A stretch of DNA of 64,000 nt from Sphagnum compactum (lineage: Eukaryota > Bryophyta > Sphagnopsida > Sphagnales), in contig OZ234494.1 of assembly GCA_965153455.1 (NCBI GenBank), positions 20,956,001-21,020,000 of the forward strand, given 5' to 3'. A program made the position numbers and the translations under genes. This document shows, in pieces, positions 24,801 to 37,468 of the stretch. The notes beneath the pieces were generated by a model. That model did not search any database and was not told the DNA's origin. It was given only the letters and a program-made list of their open reading frames with translations. The first letter of the stretch is position 1. Each line of letters begins with the position of its first letter.

Positions 24801-27800
24801 CAAGTGGACCTAATCTTATAAGCCTTGTCATGAAGGTGTTTTAGGTGAATATGAGCTCATTTTAATAATTTCCTTTGTAAAGCTGTATAATTTTTTATAA
24901 TTATTTTTTTGGTGATAGATCGCCAGATTTTCTCCTAGATGTTCATCACACAGCCAAAGTGTGCATAACAAAGCCCAAATTTTGTGTTTGGGCATCATTC
25001 ATCTTTCTCTTAAAAAGATGGATTGGGCAAAGGGCAGACAAGAAAAAAAAGAAGCACACAAAGGACCCGTTGCTGATTTAATGTCCTCCTATTTGCATGA
25101 GAATGGATAATATTGTAGTACCTTGGCGGCTTTGACATAATTTTTATTTTTTTTAATCTGCCAAATTTTTGAAAAAGTTGCTTAATGTGTAAGAGTTTAA
25201 ATTCTGGTTGTGTTGAAAGGAGATACTAAATAGAGGTTCACCTGACCATTGAAATAGTTCAAATCATTTTAAATATTTATACCTTACAATAACTTTATTT
25301 TTTATGATAAAAAAATATAGAATTAGAAAATCAAGAGCCGAATCAAAAAAGTAAAGTTAAATTAATTAATCAGCATTCGCGTGCCAAATCCACCAAGGTA
25401 CCACGATAGTCATAACGGGTACCCAAAATTTTACAAGTTCATCAAAAAATTAAGGCACCAACTCCCAGGTCACAATGTACAGCACTGAAATGTAAACCAC
25501 TGCAAATGTAAACCACTGAAATTTTATTAAATCTCGGTATGAATTGCTGAAACTCAGCATTTAATGCACAAGATTCGAGAGTAATTATAGTAGTTGTACA
25601 GGTCGGAGCAGTGAAAATATATGTAGGAGCAGTGCAGGCGCTCAGGCAAAAGGAAACACAGGATGAAACTCAGTTTACCACCAAAATTGGTGGAAAAACT
25701 TGTTTGGGTCCCAGTTATTTATTTCCTTTTGTAAAATTTTCATTCCCAGTTATGCCGTACTATGCCGAGACTGGCCGTTCTCGCCCCCTAATCGCCTGAC
25801 TTTACAGATAACTCTAATATATATATGCACACCCTTTAAGTCTCTGAGGGTGGGAAAATGATATGGTTACATGTTACCTACTACTGTTTTTTATCAGGTT
25901 TTTGGAAGCTTGCTAATTACTCATCATTTGACAATATTTGACAGTGAACTTTTGTGCCCTGGCCCTAATAAAATGTGATAATCATGCACATTGCCATGTG
26001 GGCCTGACTTGCTATGTGTAAGGTAGAGCCAGAGAGGGTGGGTGGGGGCATTCTTGGGACCTAGGGTGATGGTATAGCTAACTCCAGCCCACCCATTTTG
26101 CAAATGTCCCCACTTCACCCATCGCAAAGCACAAGGCTACGGTCATCGGGAAGCCTAAACATGGTAGAGGGGAAAGCTTCTTACACTTACTCCTTAAGAA
26201 TGAGAGTGATCTTACCTTTACTTAGGGAGAAGTGGGAGAGACCTTACACCTTCATGTCAGTTTAACTAAATAAATAAAGGAAAAACACCTCACAAGGGAA
26301 CAAGAGAAGAAAAAAGAAAGGACCAAAGTCCAAACAAAAGACCATACCCAAAAATGCAGTTTTATGAAGTTTAAAGGTTTAATGAAACTGTAAAAGTTTG
26401 GGTACCTATTAAACCTTTCAACTCAAATGAAAATGCAGTTCAAGGTTCCTCCTCCCACTTTGAAGGAGTAGGTGTGATATTTCTCCTCTATTTTATGAGT
26501 AGTATTCATGGATATAAGGTGCCCTCGAATTTACCAGGAAACTTCTTCCCAAGTGCTTTAAATAACTCCAATAGGTATGTAGATTGTGAGTTTCTTGATC
26601 ATGCTAAAAATTTGTTATGATTAGATCATTAATTACACCGTGAAAATGACTCTTGTTTTTGTTAGGAATTATATTGTCAGGACTATAAAAGCACCACTAT
26701 AACAAAAGGTGTCCCTATATGTTAAATGTTTTATTAAATTTGAGTGAATTCATTGGTCTTAATAAAACGAGACTAGTTGAAAATAGTAATAAATTCACTA
26801 GTCTTAACAAAGAGGGACTAGTTGAAAAATAATGAATTCACTCATCTAGTGAATGGAGACTGATGAATTGCATCCACTTTGTGATTTCCATTCCAATAAG
26901 AAGCCAAGGGCACAAATTGTTTGTATCCAAGTGGTTAGTTTTTGGGCAAAAAATGATTTTGCAACAAAAAAAGGGCCTTGCCCCAAGTACAGAGGCTTTT
27001 TTGTGAAAATAGTGGCCCTCTGTTGCCACATTATGAGGACTTGTTTATTTTTTGAAGTCACCATACTTAGACAACAATTTGTAGCTATTGAATCCTAAAC
27101 TTTGCTACTGCCCTCCCTGTGTGTAGCCAAATTTGGCTGAGTCCTCCTGTGCATGATCACCAACCCACCTATGTCACAAATTTTGAAAAAATAAAAATAC
27201 ACTGCCCATGACCTTGCGTCATATCAAATTTCTAGCAATTTGTAGAGTCGGGCAGCATGCAACAAAACTGCGAACAAACAGCTAGGGCGGTGATATAATA
27301 TTTTTCAATTTTGTGATGTTGCATCATTGGCTAGCATCCCAAGATGAATTTAGCATTAAATGGCAACAAGTTTTAAAAGCCTCTCTAAATAGCCCCCCCC
27401 AAAAAAAAAAAAAATAAAAAAAAAAAATGCTACCAAACTAGGTTAAAACCAGAGTCCAAAAGTGGCCAAAAAAAAAATAATAAAAAAAAAAAATCGAAAT
27501 TTGGTGATATTGTTTCTTTTCAGAAAAAAGGATATTGTGATAGAATATTCTCTTTTATTTTGTTTTTGCATTTTGGCGAGATTTTGCACCCCCAAAAAAT
27601 GCTGATCCCGGGTCAAGGCCACAAAACCAGTCTACCATCTGATGACTACTCCGTCAGCACTAGCCTTAATTGGCCTCAATTGATAGCCAAATATTCCCTT
27701 GAATTGCTTGATTTCAACCAAGTCCTACACATTTATGCAGGGTACATTAAAAGGTTACACAGACTGCATGCAAAATTGCCAAAGTAAAGACGCAAGCAAG

Positions 27801-29052
27801 TAAGTACATACGAGAAATTGCAATGCCATGCTCGACAACCCACATGGAGACAACTTAGTTGTTGTACATCAGATTTGCATGGCTTACAAAGAAGCAATAC
27901 ATCAACTGAAAAGGAAAAGGCCAAGGTAAAGTGAATAATGTAGTACCAACATCATCAAGTGTAGTCGCCCAATTTCAGCCTCCAGGTTCACAGTAATAAG
28001 GGGATTGGCATAAATGGGAGAGTCAGAAATTGACAGGAGAGATCATTGTTGTAAGGCCTAGGAGGGTACCATATGCATAAATGGAGACAAAATGGCAGGA
28101 AAGAGTTCACAATCAAATTGTCCGAAAAAGCATCCATCAAAACACAACTCTGTGTCACCAGTGATTACTGCCTCTTATCATCATCTGATCACTTACTTGC
28201 AGGCAAAAAGCTTCACAACACCTAACCAAATTGTACCTTGGATCTGGCGCTGTTTTGGGGAGCTTTGCAGAAGGGACCTTCTCAACATCAGCCTACTGGC
28301 TCAGAACCTGGACACAGAAATGATGCATGCACATTTGGGTTAAATGAGAGCAGTTCTCTGTAGTAAAACATCAAGCTCAAATTACGCACTTGTTGTGAAG
28401 GGCTGTGGCCTTGCACTTGAGCATCTCCACCCCAAAACTGTAAACAACTCCTTTATTTTAGCTTCATTTTAGAATAGAATACTGTTTAGTGATCACTGTC
28501 CCGACCCACAAACGTCATAAAAGTCCCCTTTAAACACTCAGAGACCATTTATGTTTTTTACATCTGGATGAGTAATAGTGACTGTCCAAATCCATAGTAG
28601 AAAAAAGCTTTTAAAGGGGTTAAAATGACCACTGCAAAATGCTCCATTAATATCATGGGGGAGAGGAGCAGGAAGGATTTGCACCATCTTGCTGCAAGAT
28701 TTAATGAAAAAGGGTGTTTGCCGGTGCGAGGTGGAGATGCTCTTAGCTTTGCTGCTGGATCCCAACCTGTAAAATTCTGCAGGCCATAGATGCAAGAGTG
28801 ATTTACACAAAATGCAAACATCAAGCCAACCACCCAATGGGTTGGCATTGGCAGGATGTTGTTAAGTAAGATCCTAGCACAAAACCCACAATTCATTCTT
28901 CTTCTCATCCAGGTGGACCGGGTATACAAATTAAGTCTTTGTGAATTTTGAAGGGTGGTACTAGCACATACATGATATAGTGCCTCTTTTCCAGGAGCCC
29001 TAGACCCCATTTCCAGTATGGTCTTGTGGACCTACCTAGAGGCTAACACTCA
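24801..29052. other. Intergenic spacer, no recognised gene
   Basis: It contains A-rich low-complexity DNA at 27392-27427 (C8 followed by A-rich sequence) and 27469-27494, and the 43-45 bp tandem repeat at 26747. The minus-strand ATG frame 29010-28558 (150 codons) is the longest unassigned frame in the spacer; it is rich in Cys, Trp and Phe and shows no motif I know. Confidence 0.5.
26747..26860. repeat. Short tandem repeat, 43-45 bp period
   Basis: Two full units and a partial third start at 26747, 26792 and 26835, each beginning aattca(t/c) and containing tagt/tggtctta-aa-a-gagactagttgaaaa. Unit 3 is cut short after ctcatctagtgaatg. Confidence 0.75.
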
Positions 29053-29360
29053 CCAGTGTTGGCCAGTTATTGTGTTTTTGACCCTGTTATTTTTGATAAC
29101 CAGTTAAATTGATAACTGCCTAGTATTAAAATTTTCACATTTTAATAACCTACAAGGATGACCCAATTCTCATCCAGGTAGGTTAAAAAGTAATACATTT
29201 GAAATTCTAATTTTGAAAACCCTATAACCAGTGTACAACCATTAGGTTAACGGATGGTTATTACTCTTCTTTTTGTGTGATAATGGTAACACATCGTGGG
29301 TCTCAAAAAAATGATCTACCCGACGGTTATTTTGAAAAAGCAATAACTGGCCAACACTGG
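29053..29360. mobile_element. hAT-like non-autonomous element (inverted terminal repeats)
   Basis: The ends are a perfect 20-bp inverted repeat, ccagtgttggccagttattg at 29053-29072 and its complement at 29341-29360, with weaker pairing continuing inward. hAT elements typically end in CAGTG/CAAGG-like pentamers, so CAGTG at 29054 suits that superfamily. The 8-bp flanks (acactcac and gtactaaa) agree at only four positions, so any target-site duplication is degraded. No transposase frame is present. Confidence 0.7.
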
Positions 29361-30637
29361 TACTAAACTACTAACCTCCCTTGGACAATTGTAACAAATT
29401 CTAACACAAAGTGTAATGCCTAAGTACAACTTATCAATTACCTTTGTGATGGGGTAGGATGCATCCTCCCAAAGCTTTTAATTGTTCATCAAGCCATATG
29501 TCACACTAGAATGCACATTGCCCCCTTTGCAGACGCTGCTGTCCGAAAGCAAAGCCATACTGTCACCTGGAGTTGGATGCCCATCCTGGACCCTACTTCC
29601 TAAACTGCTTTTTTCTTGCAAAAGTCATATACATGTCATGCAAAATGATGCCCATTCTGGAGTCCTGTCTTTCTAGTCTGCTTTTCCCTCACAAAGTCAC
29701 ATGTCGTGCAGAATGATGCGCCCATTCTGGACCCCCTGTGGTCGTGTGAAGGGCATGGAGTAGTTCAGCTTTTTAAGAAATGTGGTACATAATTGCATTA
29801 CATCTAGTGCGGTTTTTGTTTCTGTTGATGTCTATAAGACAGGCTTTTGAAAAGTGTGTGTGTTTTTTTTTCCCTGTTGAAAGTGTGTCTGTCCTTCATT
29901 CATCTCCCAGTTTTGCATTTTTAGGGTTTAGGGGTCAATACAACATATGATGCCGATATTGTATCATCCAATACTGGCCTGATACAATATATGATGGTGC
30001 ATTGGACGTTTCCATAGATGTCAAACATAACTTCAACATCACTTGCATCATTGTACAATATAAAGTCCATTTGTAATGCATGTAAAGTTTGATGTATGAA
30101 AAATGATTAATAGTGAAAATGGAACACAATTTGAAATAAAAGAAAATTTCTGGATTGAAAATACTCATTCAATTAAACATTTGAGACCTGATGGCATTGT
30201 ATCCCCCCTCTTCACTCCAACTACAACCATATCATCCAAATCATTTAATTTAATTCAATGACATTTCCATTGGATTTGTCCAATTTCTCCAACTTGATGT
30301 AGGAACACAAGGTGCATTACCTGCACTTTCTTTTGTCAGACTCTTGTCTCTGGCATATTGTGTTGCTTACCAAGAAGCCCTATGCTATGATGATCACCCC
30401 TCATTCAAAAAGATACACATTGATGATCAAAAATTAACATTTTCTTGCAAGTTTTCCCTTTGGCCAGATCCAGTTTTGCACCAATTCGGCTTTGGTTGGT
30501 TGTTTTTTTCTCCTTTGGAATTTTGATACATGTTTTGATTTCTGACCCGTCTTTTGACATGCATCTTGTTGATACTGGGTGTCTCTGATAAATAAAAGAA
30601 AGTAAAATGTTTTGTGACGAGAATTTGACATCTGTGA

Positions 30638-30654
30638 GGGGGGGGGGGGGGGGG
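30638..30654 (+). repeat. G17 homopolymer
   Basis: Seventeen consecutive G residues between tgtga and aaatgac. G-runs of this length can form G-quadruplexes and are prone to length error in sequencing. Confidence 0.95.
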
Positions 30655-32139
30655 AAATGACATGGGGTGCAAAAAGTGAACACAGATCACGCATGCATGC
30701 ACAAGTCAAGTATCATAATTTAGTAAATGTTGGTTTCCATCATGTCATAGCAATTTTCATGATGTTGGTCAGGGGAAGATGCTACAACAAAATAGACAAT
30801 ACATGTTCATCAGGTCTAGATTTTCCTTATGTATCTTGCAAAAATTTATGTTCTATTGTGAGCTTGCATTTCCAATTACTCCATATGCCCGTCTTTTGCA
30901 GCAATGTTTGCTTTTATGGGTAAGGACCATATCTATTATAATGGGTACGAAACTAAACACCATTTTGACCAACATTTTGATGACTTCATTGTTCCATAAC
31001 ACCCTGACCAATCCATCTATTGCCACAGTTGTGGTTGTTCCAGATGGTCTTGATTTTACTCTGGCTAGGCCACAACTATTGTAATGGATGGTTGTTGACT
31101 GGAAGATTGGCAACAAGAATTTTGCTCTTGAAACCATCAGCCAGAACTCCCAATGCCACAGTTGTACATGGTACACATGAGAGTTATAAATTTATGATTT
31201 CTTCTTCTGGTGTTATTAGCATGTTCAACTTTTAACACATATCATCACAATTGGCCCAACCTGAGAGCCTTGCCTCACAATTTGTACCAAATACAAAGAT
31301 GCAGACTCATGGGAGAACCTAGGTGAATTCCAGCAAAGCAGACCAGCTTTGTTCCCAAAAATCACAATGTAAAACTTGGCTTACCTATTAAATCCATGAC
31401 TTGGGTGGGATGATCTTGAACTATGGTTCAACATCCTGTTCGCATCCAATACTGCTGGTAAACCACAGCTCAATGGAGTGATTTTTCTGGTTGCAAATCT
31501 TCACTATTTTTGCAGAAACAATTAAAGAGAACTTGGCAGAAAAAGGTTCTTTTCCAGTGTAAATTCTCTTCCCCCCCCCACCTCCTCTGCCTGCGCAAAA
31601 ACTCACCACTATTATCAAATTGAAATTTGGAAAGGAAAGAAAAACTCAATGTCAAGCTAGATGTCTTGACACATTTATAAGTGAGATCTTAAATAAGAAA
31701 TCAAAACAGGTATTGAAGGATTTGATGCATTATATCATAGAATCATGTAAGTCAATGGATTTACCTTGGGAATTATGAAGAAGGAGAATCTGATAGTAGT
31801 AACTAGTTCCATTGTCAAGCTTTCATGACCCAGTTCAGCATGCAGAGGAGAGGGAGTGAAAAGGGACAGCCTTTTGAAGACAGGATAAAGTTTTTCACAA
31901 TTTTTGGTTGTGTGTTCTTGGATCCAAAGAGTGTAAAATTCACTGGCCAAAATTTCAGCCCTGCAACTTGTTCATTGTTTTCAGGTCACTTTAGGCCTCA
32001 TGAGTAGTACTGGCATCCAATGTAGACTCGTAAGCTTTTCAGCAATTCTAACAACATCCACCATGTTTGCTACCTAGCTCTGCAATCCAAGAGCTTAACT
32101 AACCATGGTGGTGAGCTATGTGCAGACCATCTGCATTGA

Positions 32140-32410
32140 TCTACCTACCTAGTAACCACCAATTGGGATAGAGTGAACCTGCACCCACCAGAGCAAAATG
32201 CAAAATGAATGGTGTGTGAACAAGAAACACTTCTCCATTGCATTCCTGTCCATAGCTAAACACTGTGGTTAGCTATGTACTAACCCATTCACAAGCATAT
32301 ACCTACCTAGTGGCGACCACCATCCTACCTACCTAGTAGCAACCACCATTCTACCTACACTAGAAGCCATCACCATCTTACCCACCTACATGATAACCAC
32401 TTTGGTTCCC
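32140..32410 (+). repeat. Imperfect minisatellite with tacctacctagta and accacca motifs
   Basis: The block repeats tacctacctagt(a/g)-(g)c-accacca units, clearest at 32147, 32301, 32326 and 32351, interspersed with less regular copies. The array is degenerate and shows no coding potential. Confidence 0.55.
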
Positions 32411-34021
32411 CCACCTACTTACCTCTGGTACATACTACATACTTGCTTACGTAGGTAGATACTTAAGAAAGGGAAGTTGGAAGTAAGAGGGTTTTCAAGA
32501 TAGGTTACCAAGGTGAAACTGAGTCCTAGCTGATGGTGCATAGGTGGGTGCTTGGTCACATAATTGATGAAATTGGCCTTATATATATGGCAGTTTGTTC
32601 GCATTTGTTGTATTTGCACTCCAACAACAAGGGCAATTAGATGCATCATTCCTATGAAGAGCCAACAATTGTTTGGCAATCAATGATGAACCTTTTGCAT
32701 TTAGACTTTTGTAAAATGTTATCACGGTGGTCAAAACTCCAAAATTGATGCCATTTGAGCCAAATTTGGAGCAAACATTTCATGTGGGTGAAGAAGTTAA
32801 ATAATTGGTATCTATGGGGAGGTTGATTGACCAAGTAACCCTAGGAACAACAATGATAATAATCTTATAATAATGTCAATCACATGTATTTGGAAGTAAG
32901 AATACTTCCAATAACCAAGGTAAAGGTGGCAGGGATTGTAACCTGTGACATGGGTAAAGATGATAGATGTCAGTAAGTTAGTGATTATTGTTTGTTTACC
33001 CCTGGCATCTCCTTTATATTCAAAAGTGCTAAAATCTGGCCATTGATGTCAAATATTCAACAAAAAAATTGGCTATTATGCTATTATTGCACATCGGATG
33101 TTTTAAGGTGAAGAGTCAAATTATTTTCTTTGAATCTGGCATTTACTTGTTTAGGAAAATTTGTGTATGGATTCACATGTGCAAATCGAGACTAAGAAGG
33201 TTGAACAAACAGCGAGCATCTTATTTCACAAGCAAATCCAAGCGCTTGTGAAGGAGTTGAACATTTGAAATTGGCCTTTCTAGCACAAGTGACTTACAAA
33301 AGCAAATCAAGTTAGCACATGTTTCCGGCTTCAAAAAAAAAACCATGCAAAGAAAAACCATTGCAATTGAAATTTAGTTAGTTTCACATATTCAAGGAAG
33401 TTAGAGACTAATATCCCAGATGTCATCACAAGGTGCCACATTTTAGTTAAAGGATTAGTGTCAAAAGGGTGGTGCCATACATGTTGCACTTGACTTCATT
33501 CTAAGGTTGAACATGCCTTGCTAGTAATCAAGGTCACTAGCATTGAGTAGTCCACATACCTTTGTTTCTTAATATCCACCCACTAAGGTTTTTCATAACA
33601 AAATGCTACTTTGATAACCTAAAGTAGTTGTTTGGCAAATGATGCATTATACTTTAGCTACAACCAATACTAGAAATACACAACTTTTAGAACACCGGTG
33701 ACACCGTGGGCTAGAACCAAGTTTTATTAATTCTTGAATGAAAGCCTTTCTAGCCCTTGCCAAAGCACACATAGTTCATGGATCTACATGAAGATGAAAA
33801 TCAAAAAATTGATCTTGGATCAAAAGATTCCCTTCAAAATTTAAAACGATGTTAAATTTTGCAAAATAAATAGTTGGCCTCACCAATTCGTATTTACATT
33901 CATATGGGTATTGATTAGACTATGATAAAATTTCCATCGATTCCCCATATGAATAGCCTACTAATACCTTCCTAGTATTGAATTTTTGTAGACATTTATC
34001 TACTAGGATTAGCGATTTTTT

Positions 34022-34245
34022 GGGGGGTGAAATTTTGTCAAAAAGAGAAATGAAAAAAAATCAAAGAAATTGATTTTGGAGGTTTTCAATCATTTGAAGT
34101 GAGGAAATACAAAATATCAGATTCATATATTTAATTTTCATTATGTAGCCAAATATATAGAAGGATAATAAATGATTTTCACTTTATTTCTGGTTTATAG
34201 CCATATTTGGCTAACCTTCCTAGGGACGATCACCACTTTTGGCTA
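34022..34245 (+). repeat. Dispersed repeat family, copy B
   Basis: Second alignable copy of the family at 24009-24265. A further partial copy is at about 34605-34680 (tggtttttagtcaaatttgcctaaatcttcccctatggatgatc), and a short one at 27120-27165. The shared core tagccaaatttggcta (exact at 27124-27139) is a 16-bp perfect palindrome. Confidence 0.65.
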
Positions 34246-36940
34246 CAAACATCATTGGGAGCATGTAAAAACCTGGCCAATTTTTGTAGTGTATCTGAAG
34301 ATACTCTTACTAAGTGTATTATGGCCACCAGGCTTTATGAAAATGGAGGTGGGCATTCTGTTTTTCGTAAATCCTTATATTTTTTTCCCATGATATTCAA
34401 CGGGTATCCATTTGGTACCCACTGGGTATCACAGGAGAAAAAAAGTGACACTCAATTTTACACTGTGTAAAGCCCACAGATGGGAACTTTACAGAAATTC
34501 AGGACTCCCTCAGCTCCCGCCTCGGGGTCCCTTATTTCCATAAAGCACCCATCCTGGGCCTTAACCCTACACCAAAATCCAGACTCATATTCCCTTCACT
34601 TGCATATCTGGTTTTTAGTCAAATTTGCCTAAATCTTCCCCTATGGATGATCAGCCAACTTTGGGGCAACATCATCACACAATTCACAATAAAAACACTG
34701 GTGTTGAATATCTAAAACATATCAGAATGAGTGGATTGCCCTCATCATTTGTTAGCTTCCCCAGGGAATGAGTGACTGCATTTTCCTGCTTTTGGGTTGA
34801 TGATGTTCCTTCCACTTTGAACCACAACATGCCCGCCCACATGGGAATGCTTAGAAATTTGATGTATCAGATGCAGCAACCTGACCCAGGGTTGTTGTCA
34901 AATATTTGTTGTTGATGTGGGGTTGGTTTTGCACCATATTGTACATAGTCATGTGGTACCCCACCGAGTGTGACTTCAGGGTGGACTAATTTGTATGCTA
35001 TGTGTATATGTTTAATATGTTTGTCCTGTTTTGTCCCTTGTAATGAAAATTTTCACATCAAGTACATTTATGAACTATCTTCATCTTTCGTGTTGCCGTA
35101 TTGGAAGTTGGAACCTAAAAACCCATTACACTACACGGTGGTGATAGCTGCCAAGTCGCTATGCAATTTGGCTACATGTCCCCATTTATTCAACCTTTGT
35201 TAGTCGTTGACTTGCACGATCTTGTGACAATGAATCTAAGCTGAGGATTGATTAGTGAGTATTGATTTCAACGAATGTTTTAGGGTACTAGTATGAATGG
35301 CAATAGTTGGAATTTGTTTACCGATTTTTTTGGGTATTGCATTGCCAACAAAATTAGTGTCACATGACAATCAATTTAGAAAGTAACAATATGGATGTGA
35401 GAGTGGTTTGCTTTGCATCATGGCGGCCAACTTGGAATACAGAGACTACATGTTTTGCTTGTGGTTAAACTAGGCCAGGATCCCATGAGGATTCCAAAAT
35501 AAAGCTCCCAAGTTTGAAAAATAGTTGGAGTTGGAGTGGGCGGTAAAATGGGAGGCCAAGTGTTGCAACCATATATTAAAAGTGCCCACATTGCAAAGAG
35601 AGATACATCTCTTGAGTCTTAATCATGCTGGCTTTTGGTATTGTCTCACTGCAAAAGAAAAAAATTCAATCTAGACTTGGACTATGAAGCCAATAGGTTA
35701 CCCCCACCCTTGTTAAGAAGCACAAACATGATGACATTAAATCTACATGTTGCAATGTCATGGTTCCATTCATTATCGAGGAGGGTGAAACAAGAGTCAC
35801 CAATTTCACAAGATTATGCAACCCTTCACCAAAGTTTGATTGCATGGGATGCCCTTCACTCCAACAGCATCATTTTTGGAACATCTGTTTATGAACATGT
35901 GCAAGGATGGATATATTACAGTACCTAGTGTTGAGGGCCGATACGTTGTTTGTTCAATGTAATTCAAAAGGGCTTTGTTGATCATGGCTAGCTGCAAAGG
36001 AAGTCTATCAGAGTTGGTCGGTCTCAATGGTTCAGGTTGCAGCAGCAGTGTGGAGAAAAAAAAAGGGTCGGCTGTCGACCACAACTGAGGAGACATAAAA
36101 CTTTATCCTGCTTGCTTGATGAGTTTCTGTTTTCCCTCTCAGCACTCAATGGGTCGGTCTTACACCATAAGCCTACTAGTTGTTGGAGCTCTTAAAACAG
36201 CCTGGGACAACATAGGTATCATTATGCTCCCACATGAGATCCTGTTACCTTCTTTACCTCAATTTACTGAAATATTGGTGTCACATGTTGAAATTTGTTT
36301 ACCACATGTAGCAATGACAATTTATGCATATTGAGAGGTCAGTTACCTATGGTCCTTTATTATTGCCATCAAACAAGCTTCTACCAGCCTTAATTTTGTG
36401 GGTTCAAATCAGGACTCTAGTCATACCCATGATGGCCACACCCAACTATAATCACGTGGTCATGAGGTAAAACCACTCATTTGAAGTGTGAGAAGTTTGG
36501 AACTCAAGAGCCTAATGAGCATTTAAACCTCCCCTTGCCCTTGGTATGAATGCCAAAGGAAAAAACAGGATTAAATGTGTGCAAATGATGGGATCATTGA
36601 ATCCCCCCCTTGTAATTTATCCACAATAGTACATTAGTGCTCCTCCATCCAGCTCCTGATGGGTATTACACTGATGATGTTCTTTATCTGATAAAAGTTG
36701 CACAGATCATTTTGGGGTCGCACAATTGAATTGAAGTGGGGGACTATGCAGTCGTACCGTTGTACTACTCTTGATGAGAAATAGAGCCTCGAAAATAGGT
36801 TGCATCAATTTCTAAGAGTTGAGCAACCACAAGTCAATATGGGTGGCAAAGAGATCAAGTAACATTAGGTGCATCAGAGCCAGCTAGCTACACATCCAGC
36901 AGTTGAAAGCTTTAGTCTCCTTTGTAAGACTGATATAGAG

Positions 36941-36964
36941 AGTGTGTGTGAGTGTGTGTGTGTG
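36941..36964 (+). repeat. GT microsatellite
   Basis: Alternating GT with one A interruption (agtgtgtgtgagtgtgtgtg, then tgtg). Confidence 0.85.
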
Positions 36965-37081
36965 GGGACATTAGGCAAATTGTGTTTTTTTTTTCCTGAA
37001 GTCTGTACAGCTTTTTGTTCGTGTCAAGACTTATGCACTATATGGAGCATTGCCCCTTGAACAGATCACCATCATAATTTG

Positions 37082-37424
37082 CAAGGTTGTCAGATGAAAT
37101 GCGAATCTGACTTGGAAACCTTCGGTTGAAGGTTTACAGATCCTGAACGTTTAAAAGCAGTATCAAGTGGTTCTTTGAGTGTTTAAAGAACCCCCGGTTC
37201 TGGTTCTTTGCAAAAAAACAACATAATCAAAGAACTATCCATTATTCCAGTTATTTCAGATACATTGAAACTAAGCGGTTTGCATGAAAGAATCGATGGT
37301 TCTCCATCCAGTTCTTTGACTTCTTCATATTCTTGAGAACCACAGTTAATATATCAAAACCAGTTCTTTCATACGTTTTCACAATCAGTGGGTAAGTGGG
37401 TATATACCAGTGTTGATAACCCTG
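37082..37424. mobile_element. Possible hAT-like MITE
   Basis: The left end CAAGGTTGTCA (37082) and the complement of the right end CAGGGTTATCA (ending 37424) are similar inverted termini that look hAT-like. The interior is full of direct and inverted copies of (a)ccggttct(t)tg- and gttctttga-like strings, as seen in some MITEs. The 8-bp flanks do not match, so this is a tentative call. A smaller 62-bp palindromic-ended unit, CCAGTGTT to AACACTGG, lies across its right border at 37407-37468 and has the same outermost bases as the 29053 element. Confidence 0.35.
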
Positions 37425-37468
37425 TGGGTACCTATCTGTCTCTCATTCTAAGAACTGCCTAACACTGG

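Larger units (their letters stand above)
29361..37081. other. Intergenic spacer, no recognised gene
   Basis: Mostly unique-looking DNA. Items inside are listed separately (G17 tract, Cys-type minisatellite-like block at 32.1-32.4 kb, repeat family copy B, GT run). On the minus strand near 33786-33670 a coding-like stretch reads TMCALARARKAFIQELIKLG, then SSPRCHRC; a CxxC pair in an otherwise broken frame suggests a gene-derived relic, perhaps of a zinc-binding protein, but I cannot assign it. Confidence 0.45.

Noticed and set aside
28558-29010. Minus-strand ATG frame of 150 codons
   Set aside because: No recognised domain, odd composition, no neighbouring exons; probably a chance frame, although it is the longest in the spacer.
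30779-31176. Overlapping plus and minus frames of about 100 codons
   Set aside because: Open on both strands over the same bases without motifs; not evidence for a gene.
36405-36430. tRNA B-box-like string gggttcaaatcaggac
   Set aside because: No A-box at a suitable distance upstream and no tRNA fold; a single box is expected by chance.
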